Assembly (NCBI GenBank): GCA_018257865.1
Contig: JAEUBA010000055.1
Location: 1-64,000, forward strand
Length of the DNA stretch: 64,000 nt
From: Stereocaulon alpinum
Taxonomy: Eukaryota > Ascomycota > Lecanoromycetes > Lecanorales > Stereocaulaceae
Reading direction: 5' to 3'
The position numbers and the translations under genes were made by a program. Below, piece after piece: positions 23,486 through 34,498 of this stretch (positions within the stretch are counted from its first letter, which is position 1; every line of letters starts with the position of its first letter). A model generated the notes under the pieces. It was given only the letters and a program-made list of their open reading frames with translations, had not been told where the DNA came from and searched no databases.

Positions 23486-24917
23486 ATGGTTTCTCGTAAG
23501 AGTCACCCTAAAAGCCGTAACGGCTGCGCCAACTGTAAGAAGAGGAGGATCAAGGTAAGACTTGCCCTTCTGTCAGAGTCCTAGTCTTGATCTTGAGATC
23601 TGCAGCATCAAGCCAACCCATTACTAACAGGAGATTGCTTTTGGCCATCCTTAGTGTGATGAGAGGAAGCCTCAATGTGGCAATTGCGAAAAGCATTCAA
23701 TAACATGCGACTTCTCGTCACATCCGTCCCAAACAGTCTCAAATGCGTCTTCATCGCCACAAGCCAACCGCCATCGTGGTTCCGAATCCAAATCAGTAAG
23801 ATCGATGAGATCTTCTATGCACGACAGTTCGGCGGATCAGTCCCCTGCTTTAGCACACTCATCGTTCGAGGGCCCAGGAGCACGCTTACCTGCCTTGCAG
23901 ATGGAGGAACTCGAACTATTACACCACTTTACTACAGAAACGTGCTTTACTCTTTCAGATAGGCCCGAGTCCCACGATCTATGGCGGGTCAACGCGCCCC
24001 AGGTGGCGTTCCAGCACGACTTTCTGATGCGAGGTATACTTGCAATATCGGCCCTCCACCTTAGCCGTTTGAGACCACTGATGCACGACCACTACCGCCA
24101 GATAGCGATCAAACAGCAAGATTCTGCCCTAAGCTCGTTCCGTTCCATCATGTCGAACATGGACGAGACAAATTGCGACGCTTTCTTCGCACTTTCCTCG
24201 CTCATCGTGGTTTACGGCTTCGAATCTCCTAAGACTTCTGACAGTCTGGGCATGTTCAGTTACAGTGGCCTGGATTCTGATGAATGGCTTCCTTTGATCC
24301 GTGGCGTAAATTCCATCCTCATGAGCGTGTGGCCTTGGATCAAGAATGGGCGACTCAAAGGTCTCCTTCATGACCATCAGCAAGAGCCACCTCAGAAGCA
24401 GCTACCAGACATTCTCAATGATCAACTCTTGCATCTTGAAGATCTTTGCGAAAATGCATCGGATGGGCCGGAGGCTGTTGAGGTTTATAGAACAGCTCTT
24501 GCACTACTTAGAGCATCTTTCGTGAGAATGAACAACAGGCCACCCTATGAATGCGAAGTATCAATCGCTTTCTTATGGCCAGTAATGGTTTCCCAGGAAT
24601 TCATGGCAAAGCTTAACGACAGAAGACCCGAAGCGCTGATCATACTGGCACATTACTGCGTTATTCTACATCATCTTGACGACTACTGGTGGATGCGCGG
24701 ATGGGCCACTCATATTGTTGAAAACATTGAGCGCGAGCTTGACGATGACTGGCTCTTCTGGATTCAGTGGCCAAGGAACGTCATCACCGTGGAACAAAAA
24801 GTCCTCACCAACGGAACACTCCCAAACCCCATTTCAAGAAACCGCGTCAGTAGCGACTTCAATACTTCGATCGATCAGTCTTTGGAGATCCCAAGTGAAG
24901 AGCTTCGAGTCACTTGA
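23486..24917 (+). CDS. Zn(II)2Cys6 transcription factor, Upc2/Ecm22-like layout
   Basis: Two exons (23486-23554, 23655-24917) encode 443 aa. The zinc cluster is at the very N-terminus with Cys 14, 17, 24, 31, 34 and 41; the intron splits it between Lys 23 and Cys 24, a common place in this class. A Ser-rich linker (about 45-105) leads to an alpha-helical effector domain starting at MEELELLHHFTTETCFTL, with DLWRVNAPQVAFQHDFLMRG and ILAISALHLSR, the usual signature of the Fungal_trans_2 (DUF3468) family related to sterol-uptake regulators. The ligand or targets cannot be told. It lacks a clear coiled coil after the cluster. Confidence 0.88.
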
Positions 24918-26600
24918 GAGCATCACTGAGAGTCCACACCGGGAATGCAGGAAGCACATGTATGGCCAATGTTCGATCAGTGAATGGCTTGGTATCAAGT
25001 AGACAATATGACTCTGCTCTATCAAGCTTTATGAGGAGGCGGATGATCTCCTCAGAATTTACCCAAGCCTAAGATCATTGGTGATCTACAGGCAGAGTGT
25101 CAGATGAGCTCGGAGCTGTGGCAGTGTGAAGGTTGAGAGTCTGAGAGTGCAAACTTTGAGAATATGCCTCCGGCCCTGGAGAAATTTGCAGAAACTGTCC
25201 TCGCGTGGTAGTAGCGACCGGAGGCACGTGTTTATGCATCAGTACACATTTTCGAGCGTCTAAGACTGTCATATTCCCTACCAGCTCACCCATCGCCGTC
25301 CCGCAGATATACTGGTTGAGATATTGCGATTGTTTCGGTCTGATAAGGAGGGCGATCATCTACAAAGTCGGTTAAAGGGCATTCGAGTGTGCGGGATTTC
25401 GACGATGGACCGGGCTAAGCGCGTGGCTTGATGGCGTGCATGTTAAGGGCCGAGGGGGCGCGAAAGCTACCCTTAATGATGGCCAAAGCTATCTGTCAGC
25501 ACTCAAGGGTCTGGGTCCCTGCAAAACAAAGATGCAGGATACACAGGAACATTGATTTGGGACAGATGGAAAAAGGCTCAAGAATGGGAATCTTCACCCG
25601 ATTCCCGATGCACGGTGAAGCTGGCATGAAGGTAATTGGATGTTTTGCCTATTGCAGCGTTCAGGGCCGAATTGCATGTCTAGGGCAGCGAGTGCGAGCG
25701 AAGCCAGAGGTTTTTGTGGGGTTCGATCAAGGAATGGTGGCTCCAATCATGGCGCTTCCCTTAGCGGCTAGGTACTGAGCTGTACTATTTCCAGGAACCG
25801 TCCCAGGGGAACTTGTGCATCTGTTTGGTCGGCGAGAATCAATCATTGAAGGAAAGATAGAGATAATTCAGCTGCCATACCTTGTCCAAATCATGTTCTG
25901 TAAGTAGTGATTCTGACTGGTGACTAGTTGAAAGGAACACCTGTTCTGTATGTCGCAATAACTTATGGTAATGTTGCGCAATAATGACAATGCATGTGAT
26001 TACCTATTGGATCGGAGGGTAACAGCCAGGTGATCTCTCCACGCTACGCTAGCGAGGAACCCCGCCCCTGCCTGAGTGGCTTTGTCTGGCAGTAGTCCAG
26101 CTCCCAAAGCTTCCAATAAATTTCTCCCTCTCAACGTCTTCCCTCTTCATCTAACTTACATTTAATTCATACCTTCCCTCCCTACCTGTCTCGCACCTTG
26201 ACCCATCGCCCCCAATTACTTAATACAATTTAAACCTTGTTCGCCACTAATTCCACTCGTATGCAGCAGATCGTTTAGCCGTGGGGGCTGCGCCTTGCCT
26301 CCCAAAATAACACCGAGATTCACCACCAGCCAAATTTCCGTCAGCTACCATTCTATGCTTACAAGTGCCCACAACACCACTGTCAACAGCAACGGGTCTG
26401 GCGAATTGAAACCATTGAGACTGAACCCGGTCTTGCCAAGATAGACGAGGCTCCCAGTGTCTCAGTTGTCTATACGAACACGAATTCCGTCACAATACGC
26501 ATGCTGTGGACACACCAACAACAAAACTCAATTGGTGTACTTGGCTCTCTAGGTCTGGCTTATTAGAGCAGACAGATCCAGAGAGCCAATTTGTACTGCA
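24918..26600. other. Long intergenic region with one weak ATG open frame
   Basis: 1.7 kb without a recognised gene. A minus-strand ATG open frame of 94 codons (25359-25075) has no family signature and is not supported further. The last ~450 bp are pyrimidine-rich and probably form promoter and leader of the next gene. Confidence 0.4.
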
Positions 26601-28174
26601 ATGGCCAGTCTCAAGGTATGATTTCCACCTGACCTGCAGAAACCTGTTCTCCTGCTAAAGGTCACATGAACAGGAAGCGCAGGCTACCAGGCCACAGAGT
26701 TCCCACCGACTCTCAATAAATTCAACGCCCCCTTCCAACATGCCAACACGCCATTCTACCACCAGACATCACTCCCACTCGATATCCTTAGGGGCTGTCA
26801 ACCCCTCCCATAGAGTGACAAGGAGGAAGAGCATGAACGCTACTGGAGCGAACAGTGCCGCGGCTATTGTAGCTGCTCTACAAGAAGACGGGCATGGAGC
26901 CTCGAATCGTCGAAATCTAAACCTCAAGAATATCGGCACTCGAGGACTCGATACTCGCAGAGACACGAGCTCCAGTGGTGAGCGATGGCCATTAGGTGAC
27001 GCATTCAGCAGTAATGGAACCCTCACGGGTGAGGCCGTGGACGACGACTCTGCTGTAGCTGATGATTTCCTATCCTCCGAACACGCTCGCAGCGCGTCGA
27101 AGACGAAGCCAAGACGTGCCAGTGAAGGTTCATACCTCACGAAAGGCGAGAACAAGAGATCAAGTGGGGAATTGAGATGCACTACGTGCGGGAAAGGCTA
27201 CAAGCACAGCAGCTGTTTGACAAAGCACAAGTCAGTACTCTCTGGCCCTCGTGTCTCACAGCTGTTGGCTCTCCACCTTTCAGCACTGTCACCGTACCGC
27301 ACCTCTTGCACAGCGTTATCCGGAGCTTCTATCAAGGCTGAGATTAGCAGAACTTCTGGCTGACTGTAATTCTTGCAGATGGGAACATCATGAAGCATGG
27401 TCATACACCTCGAAGCTCCTGATATCAAAACATCAGCAGGTACAGTTGCTAGAAGCGGCGCAAGTCCTTATTGGGATGAATCAGGATGGAGAGACTGTGC
27501 CAGACACCGCAAAGACTACCGATAGTGATAATTCGTCCGCGTCTCCTGCAGCATCCGGATCATCAGACGTTCGCGAAGACGACGATTACAGCTCCGCTGA
27601 AACAACACCTCCGCCTATGGGCGAGCATTATCACGTTGTGGACAGCTTTAATCAAGCCAGAGGCAAAAGGTACAGTGGCAACAGCTCGTCATTCTCCAGG
27701 TCTTATCAATCTGCGCCATCATCTTCATTACCAGCTGGCAGTGCTTTCAACCACTATCATTCCCAACGGAGGCCTTCTTCATCAGGCATTGCTGCCCCAG
27801 CAGATGAAGAAGAGGCTGGCTTGGCAGCAGCTGTTGCGTCCCTTTGCAGCTTTGGTACACCAAGGACTGGTCCCGTTCTTCTACCTGCAGATGTGCCTCC
27901 AGTGCCTCCCTTGCCGGCCCAGTACGCAGAACAAAATGCCAACAGGCTTTCCGGCTATATGGGACCAGTTTCGGAATATGGCTTGCCAGCTCCATCTTAC
28001 CATCGGCTTTCTGATCAGCGTGATATTGACATGGATGACAGTCACGAATATGAGAAAGAAACGGCATACGAATCTGATGAGAAATCCACTCCCGGAGGCA
28101 GAAATGACGAAGATGATGAAGGCGTATTTGGGAACATGGAAGGAGTATCTCATGAGCACCCTGCTCACGCATAA
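26601..28174 (+). CDS. Single C2H2 zinc finger protein, mostly disordered
   Basis: Three exons (26601-26615, 26674-27230, 27379-28174) encode 455 aa. A five-codon first exon is inferred: the frame is open from its acceptor into the long exon, and both splice sites are good. A shorter form could start at the ATG at 26740. One C2H2 finger lies at about residues 174-195 (Cys 174, Cys 177, His 190, His 194 or 195) and is itself split by intron 2 just after His 190. The rest is Ser/Pro/acidic low-complexity. A DNA- or RNA-binding regulator is likely. Fungal proteins of this one-finger layout exist, but I cannot name an ortholog. Confidence 0.8.
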
Positions 28175-28726
28175 CGAAGCGCACGACTATAACATGTCCA
28201 CCGCATTGGACACACTTTCATTAACTGTTAAGTACCTACTATTCAGGCAAGTTCTGGTGTTTTCTGTCTCCGCAGATCAATCTCCAGCACCGAAGAATGG
28301 GTCACCGCAGAGAACCACGAGGTTAAAGTGGAGATTGAGTTTCCAGCGTCGAGCGGACACCCTTATGTAATTGTTGGTCATTGTCACATAAGGTTGGGTA
28401 TGTAATCAGATGAGTTTCAGATTTTAGCAATACAAGTCACGATTGGATTAAGAGATACATTGCATCTCCATGCACTTTCTATCAGCTCCGTCTAATTCCC
28501 GCAGCATCAAAAGCGACAAAAAAACCCCTTTTACCAAAAGCCGTTTCCACATCCGCTATATCCCCATCTCTTGGCACTTCACGTCACACACCTCCGCTTT
28601 CCCTCCGCCTGTCCTACCGTAAGGTAATCAACTTTGCTTACAACCCCTCTCCATCAAGCATCAAGCACCTTCCTTACTCCCCCCTAACCCTTTCTCCTTT
28701 ACACCCCCATAAACCCATCCCCCACA
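28175..28726. other. Intergenic region, very C-rich at its right end
   Basis: No gene. The last ~120 bases before 28727 contain runs of C on the + strand, continuous with the C-rich first exon of the next gene. Confidence 0.5.
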
Positions 28727-29341
28727 ATGCCATCCCAATACACATCCCAAACCACCCCCCTCCCAGACTCCCTAACCAACTTCTTCTCAAACTTCTACAA
28801 CCTATCCGATACGCCCGACGCGCATGACGCGTACGCGGCTTGTTTCACGAACGAGGGAATCATGGTTTTAGGGAGGGAGAGGGTTCAGGGACGGAGTGGT
28901 GCGTGTTGAGGACCTCCCTCTTATGCATGATTTCCTCGCTCCCATTTTCCGATTTAATTTTATTGTTTTTCTGAGATTGAGTGGTTTGTTTTTGCTTGTA
29001 GGGATCGTTTCGCTGCGCCGGCGTATGTGGACGCTTGTTGGTGTGCGGGAGCATCATCTTCTTGGAGTTTTGGGGTTTGGGGTAGGGGTTGAGGGTGAGG
29101 GTGAGGGTGGGAGTGCTGAGCGAGAGGTTATGCTGTATGGTAGTGTTTCGTATGGGTTTAGAGATGGTGGGGGTGATGAGAAGGATTGGGCTGCTAGGGC
29201 TGTGCTTGTTAGGGCTGGAGGGGGGGAGGGGGAGGGGGATGGGGATGAAAATGGGGGGGAGGACGGGAGGCAGGGGTGGCGGATGAGGTTTTATCAGGTT
29301 TATTTGGTGAGTGGTTCTTTGTCCGTCTTGGGGTTTAGTAG
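28727..29341 (+). CDS. SnoaL/NTF2-like fold protein
   Basis: Exons 28727-28898 and 29002-29306, then a third that supplies only a stop (TAG at 29339-29341 after an acceptor at 29338; an acceptor at 29341 would add eight or so residues). About 159 aa. The start (SLTNFFSNFYNLSDTP, then YAACFTNEGIMVLGRERVQGR) is the usual first helix pair and strand of the SnoaL-like polyketide-cyclase fold seen in small fungal proteins; REHHLLGVLGFG and RFYQVYL fit later strands. Substrate unknown. A Gly/Glu/Asp-rich insert (29085-29275) is encoded by an almost C-free, G-rich strand, while exon 1 is almost G-free. Confidence 0.7.
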
Positions 29342-30164
29342 AGGAAAAGAAGCTCATTCGTATGGTAGGACACTGCAGCGAAGAAGTAGAGCTGGAAGGG
29401 GAAGTTTGTAAGATGAGATAGCTTTATTTCGTTGAAGAGGAGTTGAAGTTCGATGTGATGAGAAATGATTCCGGGGTACAAGCAACGTACACCGATTTGC
29501 CTGGAACCAAATTGTAGTACAAGTTATCTGTGTAAAAGATCTATTCAACGATGCCTCGAGATTTGAGTTCGAAGAGCAAGAAACCTTTCGCGGGGTTTTC
29601 GAATGGTAGGTTCTTCAGCTTCCACTTCTCTCCGTTATGAGCACTTTCAGCTCCCGAGTAACAACAGGGTTTGATATCCTAGTCTTTCATGCCAAGTGAA
29701 CCGCGCCTTGGTACTTCCGCCATTGGTACTTAGAAGCTGAATGTAAAGTCCGGAGTAACAAAGATGTTGTTTTCTCAAATGTCTGGAGCTATGCAGTGGG
29801 AACTCGATCCTCAACGTGAGCTGAAACAGCAGGTAACCGTCGGTAGATGGCTAGAAACCTGCAACTTTACCAGCTCCGAAGGGACGTCGGGATGCGTTTT
29901 ATACGATGGGGGAGCTTAGTCCATGTGGTTTTTTGTCTAGGTGGAGCAAGCCCTTATGCTTTTGCTAGCAAGTGGGAGACTGATTCAGAGTTCCCGTGTC
30001 GGCTTTTTCCGTATTTTCTGTACATCGCACAAGACCAAAGAGCAGGTGGATTATCCATTTGCCCAGCACGAGAGCTGCAAAGCAGCTGATATCAGCTCAA
30101 ACCCTCACTCACAGCACACATCTCCCACTCAGTAATAAACGTCGATGCCAATCACGCTTGGCTA
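29342..30164. other. Convergent intergenic region
   Basis: 823 bp between convergent genes. No gene recognised. Confidence 0.5.
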
Positions 30165-31002
30165 CTATCTCTTTCCTTGAATATTCTCCTCCATTTGCCG
30201 CCTCAATTTAACGGCTTCCCATCCTTTCTTCACCACATCAGCAGATATGCTCCTTCCTAATCGTTGAATTGCCTCTTCAACCGGAATTAGACAACTCTCA
30301 TAAAGCGCCTCTTCCTCAGACACGCCAGTATTCTCATGCCGAACCGGTTCGTAATCGTCTCCCTCGATCCGTAACCTTTCTGTCAAAGTCATATCCGCCG
30401 CAAACTTTGGCGGATACTGATACGCACCTCCCTCCTCTTTTGTTCGAGCCGTTAAAGAGGTTTCAAGTTCTGGAGGCACTGTTTCGGCTATATACCAGAA
30501 GAGGATATACTGAACTATTGGTGTTACGGGCATGAGTTGCGTCCAGATTGGTTCGGTGACGAAGTGAGTAGGTCGGGCGCCAGAAGACGGATTGTGGGCT
30601 TTAGGTTGCCGTGTAGGAAGTGGAAGTGGGAGGAGGCGGTTGCGGTAGCCTGACTGGGCTAGATGTTACCATTGTACATGGGGGAGGGGGAGTGTAAGGA
30701 AATACTTCTTCAAACCCTTCTCGTTCGGCACCAGAGCCAGTATCTTCACTTGCGTCTCGGCGGCCTTTTGGAAGGAACCAGTACTTGTGGACGGAATGGT
30801 AGCAGAGTACGACGCGGTTGCTGGCAAGGTGGAATATGGCGACGCCGGCGCCAATGGTCGTGTGGGCACTGTCCCAGTTGCCGACGATTGGGGGATCAGA
30901 TTTCTTACTAGGGTCTTGAATGGTTTGTGGGGCGCTGAGCATTGTTGTAAGTGAAGCTCTTGTGGGTTGTGGAGGCTTCGTGCGGTGAAAGAGGGATTTC
31001 AT
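30165..31002 (-). CDS. Nudix hydrolase domain protein
   Basis: Two exons (31002-30706, 30653-30165) encode 261 aa. The Nudix box is split by the 52-bp intron: GRRDASEDTGSGAEREGFEE, then SGY. It keeps the E of G-x5-E and the REx2EE core that bind Mg2+; the residue after RE is Gly rather than an aliphatic one. Preceding strands SAHTTIGAGVAIFHL and VVLCYHSVHKYWFLPKG fit the fold. An ~85-residue insertion precedes the C-terminal helix region (PVEEAIQRLG). Family members hydrolyse nucleoside diphosphates linked to X, such as diphosphoinositol polyphosphates or nucleotide sugars; the substrate here is unknown. Start: ATG at 31002; a later Met is possible. Confidence 0.85.
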
Positions 31003-31438
31003 GGAGGGAGGGAGGTTTCGATCTGAACACCGTGACTGGCGAACGCCCGCCGTCTTACGCAATGTCGCCGATATGAAGTAAAGGTCGCCATTGCTGCAGA
31101 ATGAAAACTTTCAGCGCAACTTTTAACACGTAGCGAAGGGTCTACCCTGACGCTAAACTATATCCCATCCGAGCTACCGCGATTAGCTTGGTACGTCACT
31201 TATCCTCAAAGTCGACGCATGTACATCTACTTCATGCCCATTTGCCATTACGTTCATTAGCACGTACACTCAATGCATCAACCAACCAATCAGCAACCAT
31301 CGAGAGGACATTGCAATTAGCTATGGACAAAAAGATACGTGGTTAGGAAGGTTATGGAAGACCGAGGCAGGCAGGGTCATACAAACCTGAGGAGACTTGC
31401 GCAGGCCACTGCTGTTGGTCCATAGCATTGCTTGCAGA
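31003..31438. promoter_or_regulatory. Divergent region between Nudix and MoaE genes
   Basis: 436 bp between outward ATG codons; no other gene. Confidence 0.45.
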
Positions 31439-32004
31439 ATGGCGGAAGAGCCAGTCCCAGCCCAGAGCCTCAAGGAAGATGGCATATCTGTTGCATTGAC
31501 TCATGAAACGCTGGATGCCCGCGCCATAATGGACGAAGTTAAGAGCTCCAAAGCTGGAGCCATTGTCCTCTTCGCAGGTACCCAGTCGACCACTCATTCG
31601 GCCAATTAAACCTCTAAGCCTCTATAGGAACAACCCGCGATAATTTCGACTCAAAGCCCGTCCTCCACCTTGCATACGATTCCTACCCGCCCCTTGCTCT
31701 ACAAACCATGCTCAACATCGCCCGTTCCATAAAGTCCAAACATTCCCTAACAGCCATCAGCATCATCCATCGGCTCGGTGTTGTGCCAATTGGTGAAGAG
31801 AGTATATTAATAGCGGTGTCTGCTCCGCACCGGCAGGCTGCTTGGAAGGGAGGGGAAGATGCATTAGAGGACGTGAAAAAGAGGGTTGAAATATGGAAGC
31901 TGGAAGAGTTTGGTGGTGAGGAAGGGGGAGTATGGAGAGCTAATAGGGATGGGGCTGTTGGTGAGAAAGTTATGACTGGGCAAAATGGGAAGAATATGGG
32001 TTGA
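31439..32004 (+). CDS. Molybdopterin synthase large subunit (MoaE/MOCS2B/CnxH)
   Basis: Two exons (31439-31577, 31628-32004) encode 171 aa. Visible MoaE features: GAIVLFAGTTRDNF near the start, LAYDSYPPLALQTM, the IIHRLGVVPIGE strand pair, VSAPHRQAAW, and the catalytic Lys region KKRVEIWKLEEF. The enzyme transfers sulfur from the thiocarboxylated small subunit MoaD to precursor Z to make molybdopterin, so it supports nitrate reductase and other Moco enzymes. The C-terminus (~40 residues past the catalytic Lys) is Gly-rich and looks fungal-specific. The small-subunit gene is not in the window. Confidence 0.94.
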
Positions 32005-32027
32005 GGCCAGCAAAGACCATTCTTTGA

Positions 32028-32348
32028 GAGCACCGAAATCAACAAACAAAAGCACGTAGTGGAGCTGGAGCAGCCGACTCGATAAATGCGACTTCAATCA
32101 GACCTCGACCAAGGGACTCTGCGATTAGTGAGCCTGACACGGACTACACCAAGGTCAAGTCATTTACCAAACAGCAGATCTCACGCTCAACATAACCTGG
32201 ACCCTGCCAGAACATGGAGTGTAGACCACGAGCCTGACGAGTCTAATTCTTGTTCATGCAGGGACAGGACAACGGATCGATTATTGAGTCGATTCCAACG
32301 TATCAGAAAGACATGCTGCAGCGCTTGCGGTTAGAAGGTGAGACCTAA
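32028..32348 (+). CDS. Possible small spliced gene, unidentified
   Basis: The frame is open from 32028 (after a TGA) to an AAG|GTCAAG donor at 32153/32154. An acceptor at 32261 joins it in frame to 32262-32348, which ends in TAA. The joint reads about 40 residues of well-mixed sequence, EPDTDYTK then GQDNGSIIESIPTYQKDML. A TAACCTGG element inside the intron could be a branch site. No ATG is in frame, so an upstream exon is missing from this model. I recognise no family. It could also be chance, since it lies in the spacer after the MoaE gene. Confidence 0.3.
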
Positions 32349-32606
32349 TTGACATCATCAGCTGCCGTTCGACTATTAGATCATGCATGTCGTGGTAGTC
32401 AGAATCACGACAACAGAGTTAATTTCTTGCATTCCTGTTGCATCTATATTAAGCCAATCGTAGCGCAGCGATCTACTTCCATCTTCCCGGCACCACTGTC
32501 AAGTCCATAAGGCTGACCTACATACCCCAACCCTAACTAATAACGTGATTTCTTCAATACCATCCTCACCTTTCTACCAATCTCTGCACTGTAGTATACA
32601 ATCAAG

Positions 32607-33398
32607 ATGCCTATGTACGAAGTCGAACACATAACCCCTCTATCAATTTCCCAAAAGCACCAATTAGCAAAAGACATAACAAAGATCCATTCCGAACTCT
32701 TCACCACCCCATCCCTTTTCGTCAACGTGAGAATTACAGATATTTCAAGACATGATGTTTATGTTGCTGGGAAGAAGGTTAGTCGGTAGTATTTCTTGAT
32801 GCACTATTATGAAAGGTTTACACGCTTCTACCATGTTTCTACAATGTCACTTCACCATCATCTCTGGAGAGAATTAAACTCCACGTGACATCTCCCCATA
32901 TCCTATCTCAAAATATACTCGACAACAACTCCTCACTCACCCCCCTTCCCCCGCACAGAAACAAACAAACCGCATAATCGCACACATCCGCCCCTCCCCC
33001 ACCCGCCCCCCACCCCTCCTCAACACCCTCTGCAGCTCCATAACCTCAGCCTGGAACACAACCGTAAACCCACACTCCAAAAACTCCGAAGAACTCGAAT
33101 TACGCGCTGTGTTCGTTCTTGGGACGATTGTTGCGGGGAGGGAGGTCGGGTTTGAATTACCTGCCGTGAGTGCCCTCTCTTTCTCGTTGATTTGTATCTT
33201 GGGGAAGTGGGGTTGAGGGGGGGGTTTTTTTGGGTATGGTTGGCTAATGGGGAGATTTGTGAGCAGGCGGGAGAAGATAAGCGGTGGTTGAAGGAGAATA
33301 TGGAGGCTTTTGAGGCGAAGGCTGAGGCGGGGGATGGGGATTTTAGGGATTTGGTCGAGGAGGTGGGTAGGAGGGGGGATTTGAGGGAGGGGGTTTGA
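32607..33398 (+). CDS. Tautomerase-like protein (oxalocrotonate/cis-CaaD type)
   Basis: Three exons (32607-32777, 32959-33165, 33267-33398) encode 169 aa. The protein starts Met-Pro, so Pro 2 would become the N-terminal catalytic base of the tautomerase superfamily. EVEHITPLSISQKHQLAKDI and ELFTTPSLFVNVRI follow the beta-alpha-beta pattern of one 4-OT unit, and HIRPSPTRPPPLLNTL with NPHSKNSEELELRAVFV the second, as in fungal Tautomerase_3 proteins. It ends in a helix-rich acidic tail. The physiological substrate is unknown. Exon 2 is C-rich at its start and G-rich at its end; the terminal exon is strongly G-rich. Confidence 0.85.
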
Positions 33399-34498
33399 TT
33401 ATTGCTTATCCCGAGTCACAAGTTAACTACTTCCGTCATTATTTCAAGTTGGGGAGAAGATTGAAGCCAAAGATATCGTTTTCTGGTTGGAAAAGGGTAG
33501 TTCCACGCGTGTATCCAGATTCGTCGATCCACTGCACGAAAAAAAGAATCATTTACCATACGCAAGGACTTCTCATATGAGTTCAATGCATAAAACCTTA
33601 CATCCCACCCCAAACCCCATCCTCCAACCCACCTCAACCGCATCACTCATCAAACAACCATATCCACACACACAGCACCCCATATTGCCTCGAGACTGAA
33701 ACACGAATCTCGCATCAATCGCTGAGCAGGCATATCGAAGTCCTCATCTCGTATTGCATAGGCGCATCTCCTGTTAGCTACTTCATCAACAAACAACTCT
33801 TCATAGCCAGCCTTGCCCGTCACTGTGAAAGAATAAAATTTCCGCACGTCGTGGACGGGGGACATGACGAAAAAACGGGTAATTAAATGCATGGATCGCT
33901 TGTGGCAGGCGTGTGTTAGTGGGAAGCCTAGGTTAGTGGACGTCGGATTGCAGATCGGATATTAAGGGTGACAGTTGGCGAATTACTAGTAGTTCGAGTC
34001 GCAATCTCGTTTTCGTGTTGAGATTGAAGGCAGGAAGTAAGGTAATCTAATCTCGGTCGCGCGGTTGGTGGGTTTCGGGTCCGAATTTTGTAAGGTAGGG
34101 TTCGGATTGAATGTAGGGAGGTAAGGAGGGCAGGAAAGGTGTAAAGTCAAGAAGGGAACAGTCTCCAGAGTTGTCGTAACAACTGGATTCCTCATATATG
34201 TACAAAAAAGCCTTAATAAAAGCTCAGAGAAACCAAACAGTCAGTTGGTCGGTTTTATGTAAATGCTAGAACTTCCCGTTCAACACCTCTCAATTATGAA
34301 TTACATCTGTACGAGAATGCGAAAAGCTCGCAATGCCCTGGCATGGCCATGAGGTAGGCTCAGGTGACCTCGCACCAGCCGCCCCTGTCGTGCAGGTTTG
34401 TAGTAGAGTACAAGAATCCGTTCGTCAATGCACGCAAATGTCCAACCAAGTCTATGCTATCCTTCCTTTTTGGTGAACGCTTATCGTCATGAGTTGAT
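33399..34498. other. Intergenic region with a weak minus-strand open frame
   Basis: 1.1 kb. A minus-strand ATG frame of 80 codons (33892-33650) reads like protein in its middle part but shows no known motif and has no neighbour in frame; I leave it unassigned. Confidence 0.35.

Noticed and set aside
15532..24917. Secondary-metabolite cluster formed by two Zn2Cys6 factors and a hydrolase
   Set aside because: No backbone enzyme (PKS, NRPS, terpene synthase), transporter or P450; housekeeping genes lie between them.
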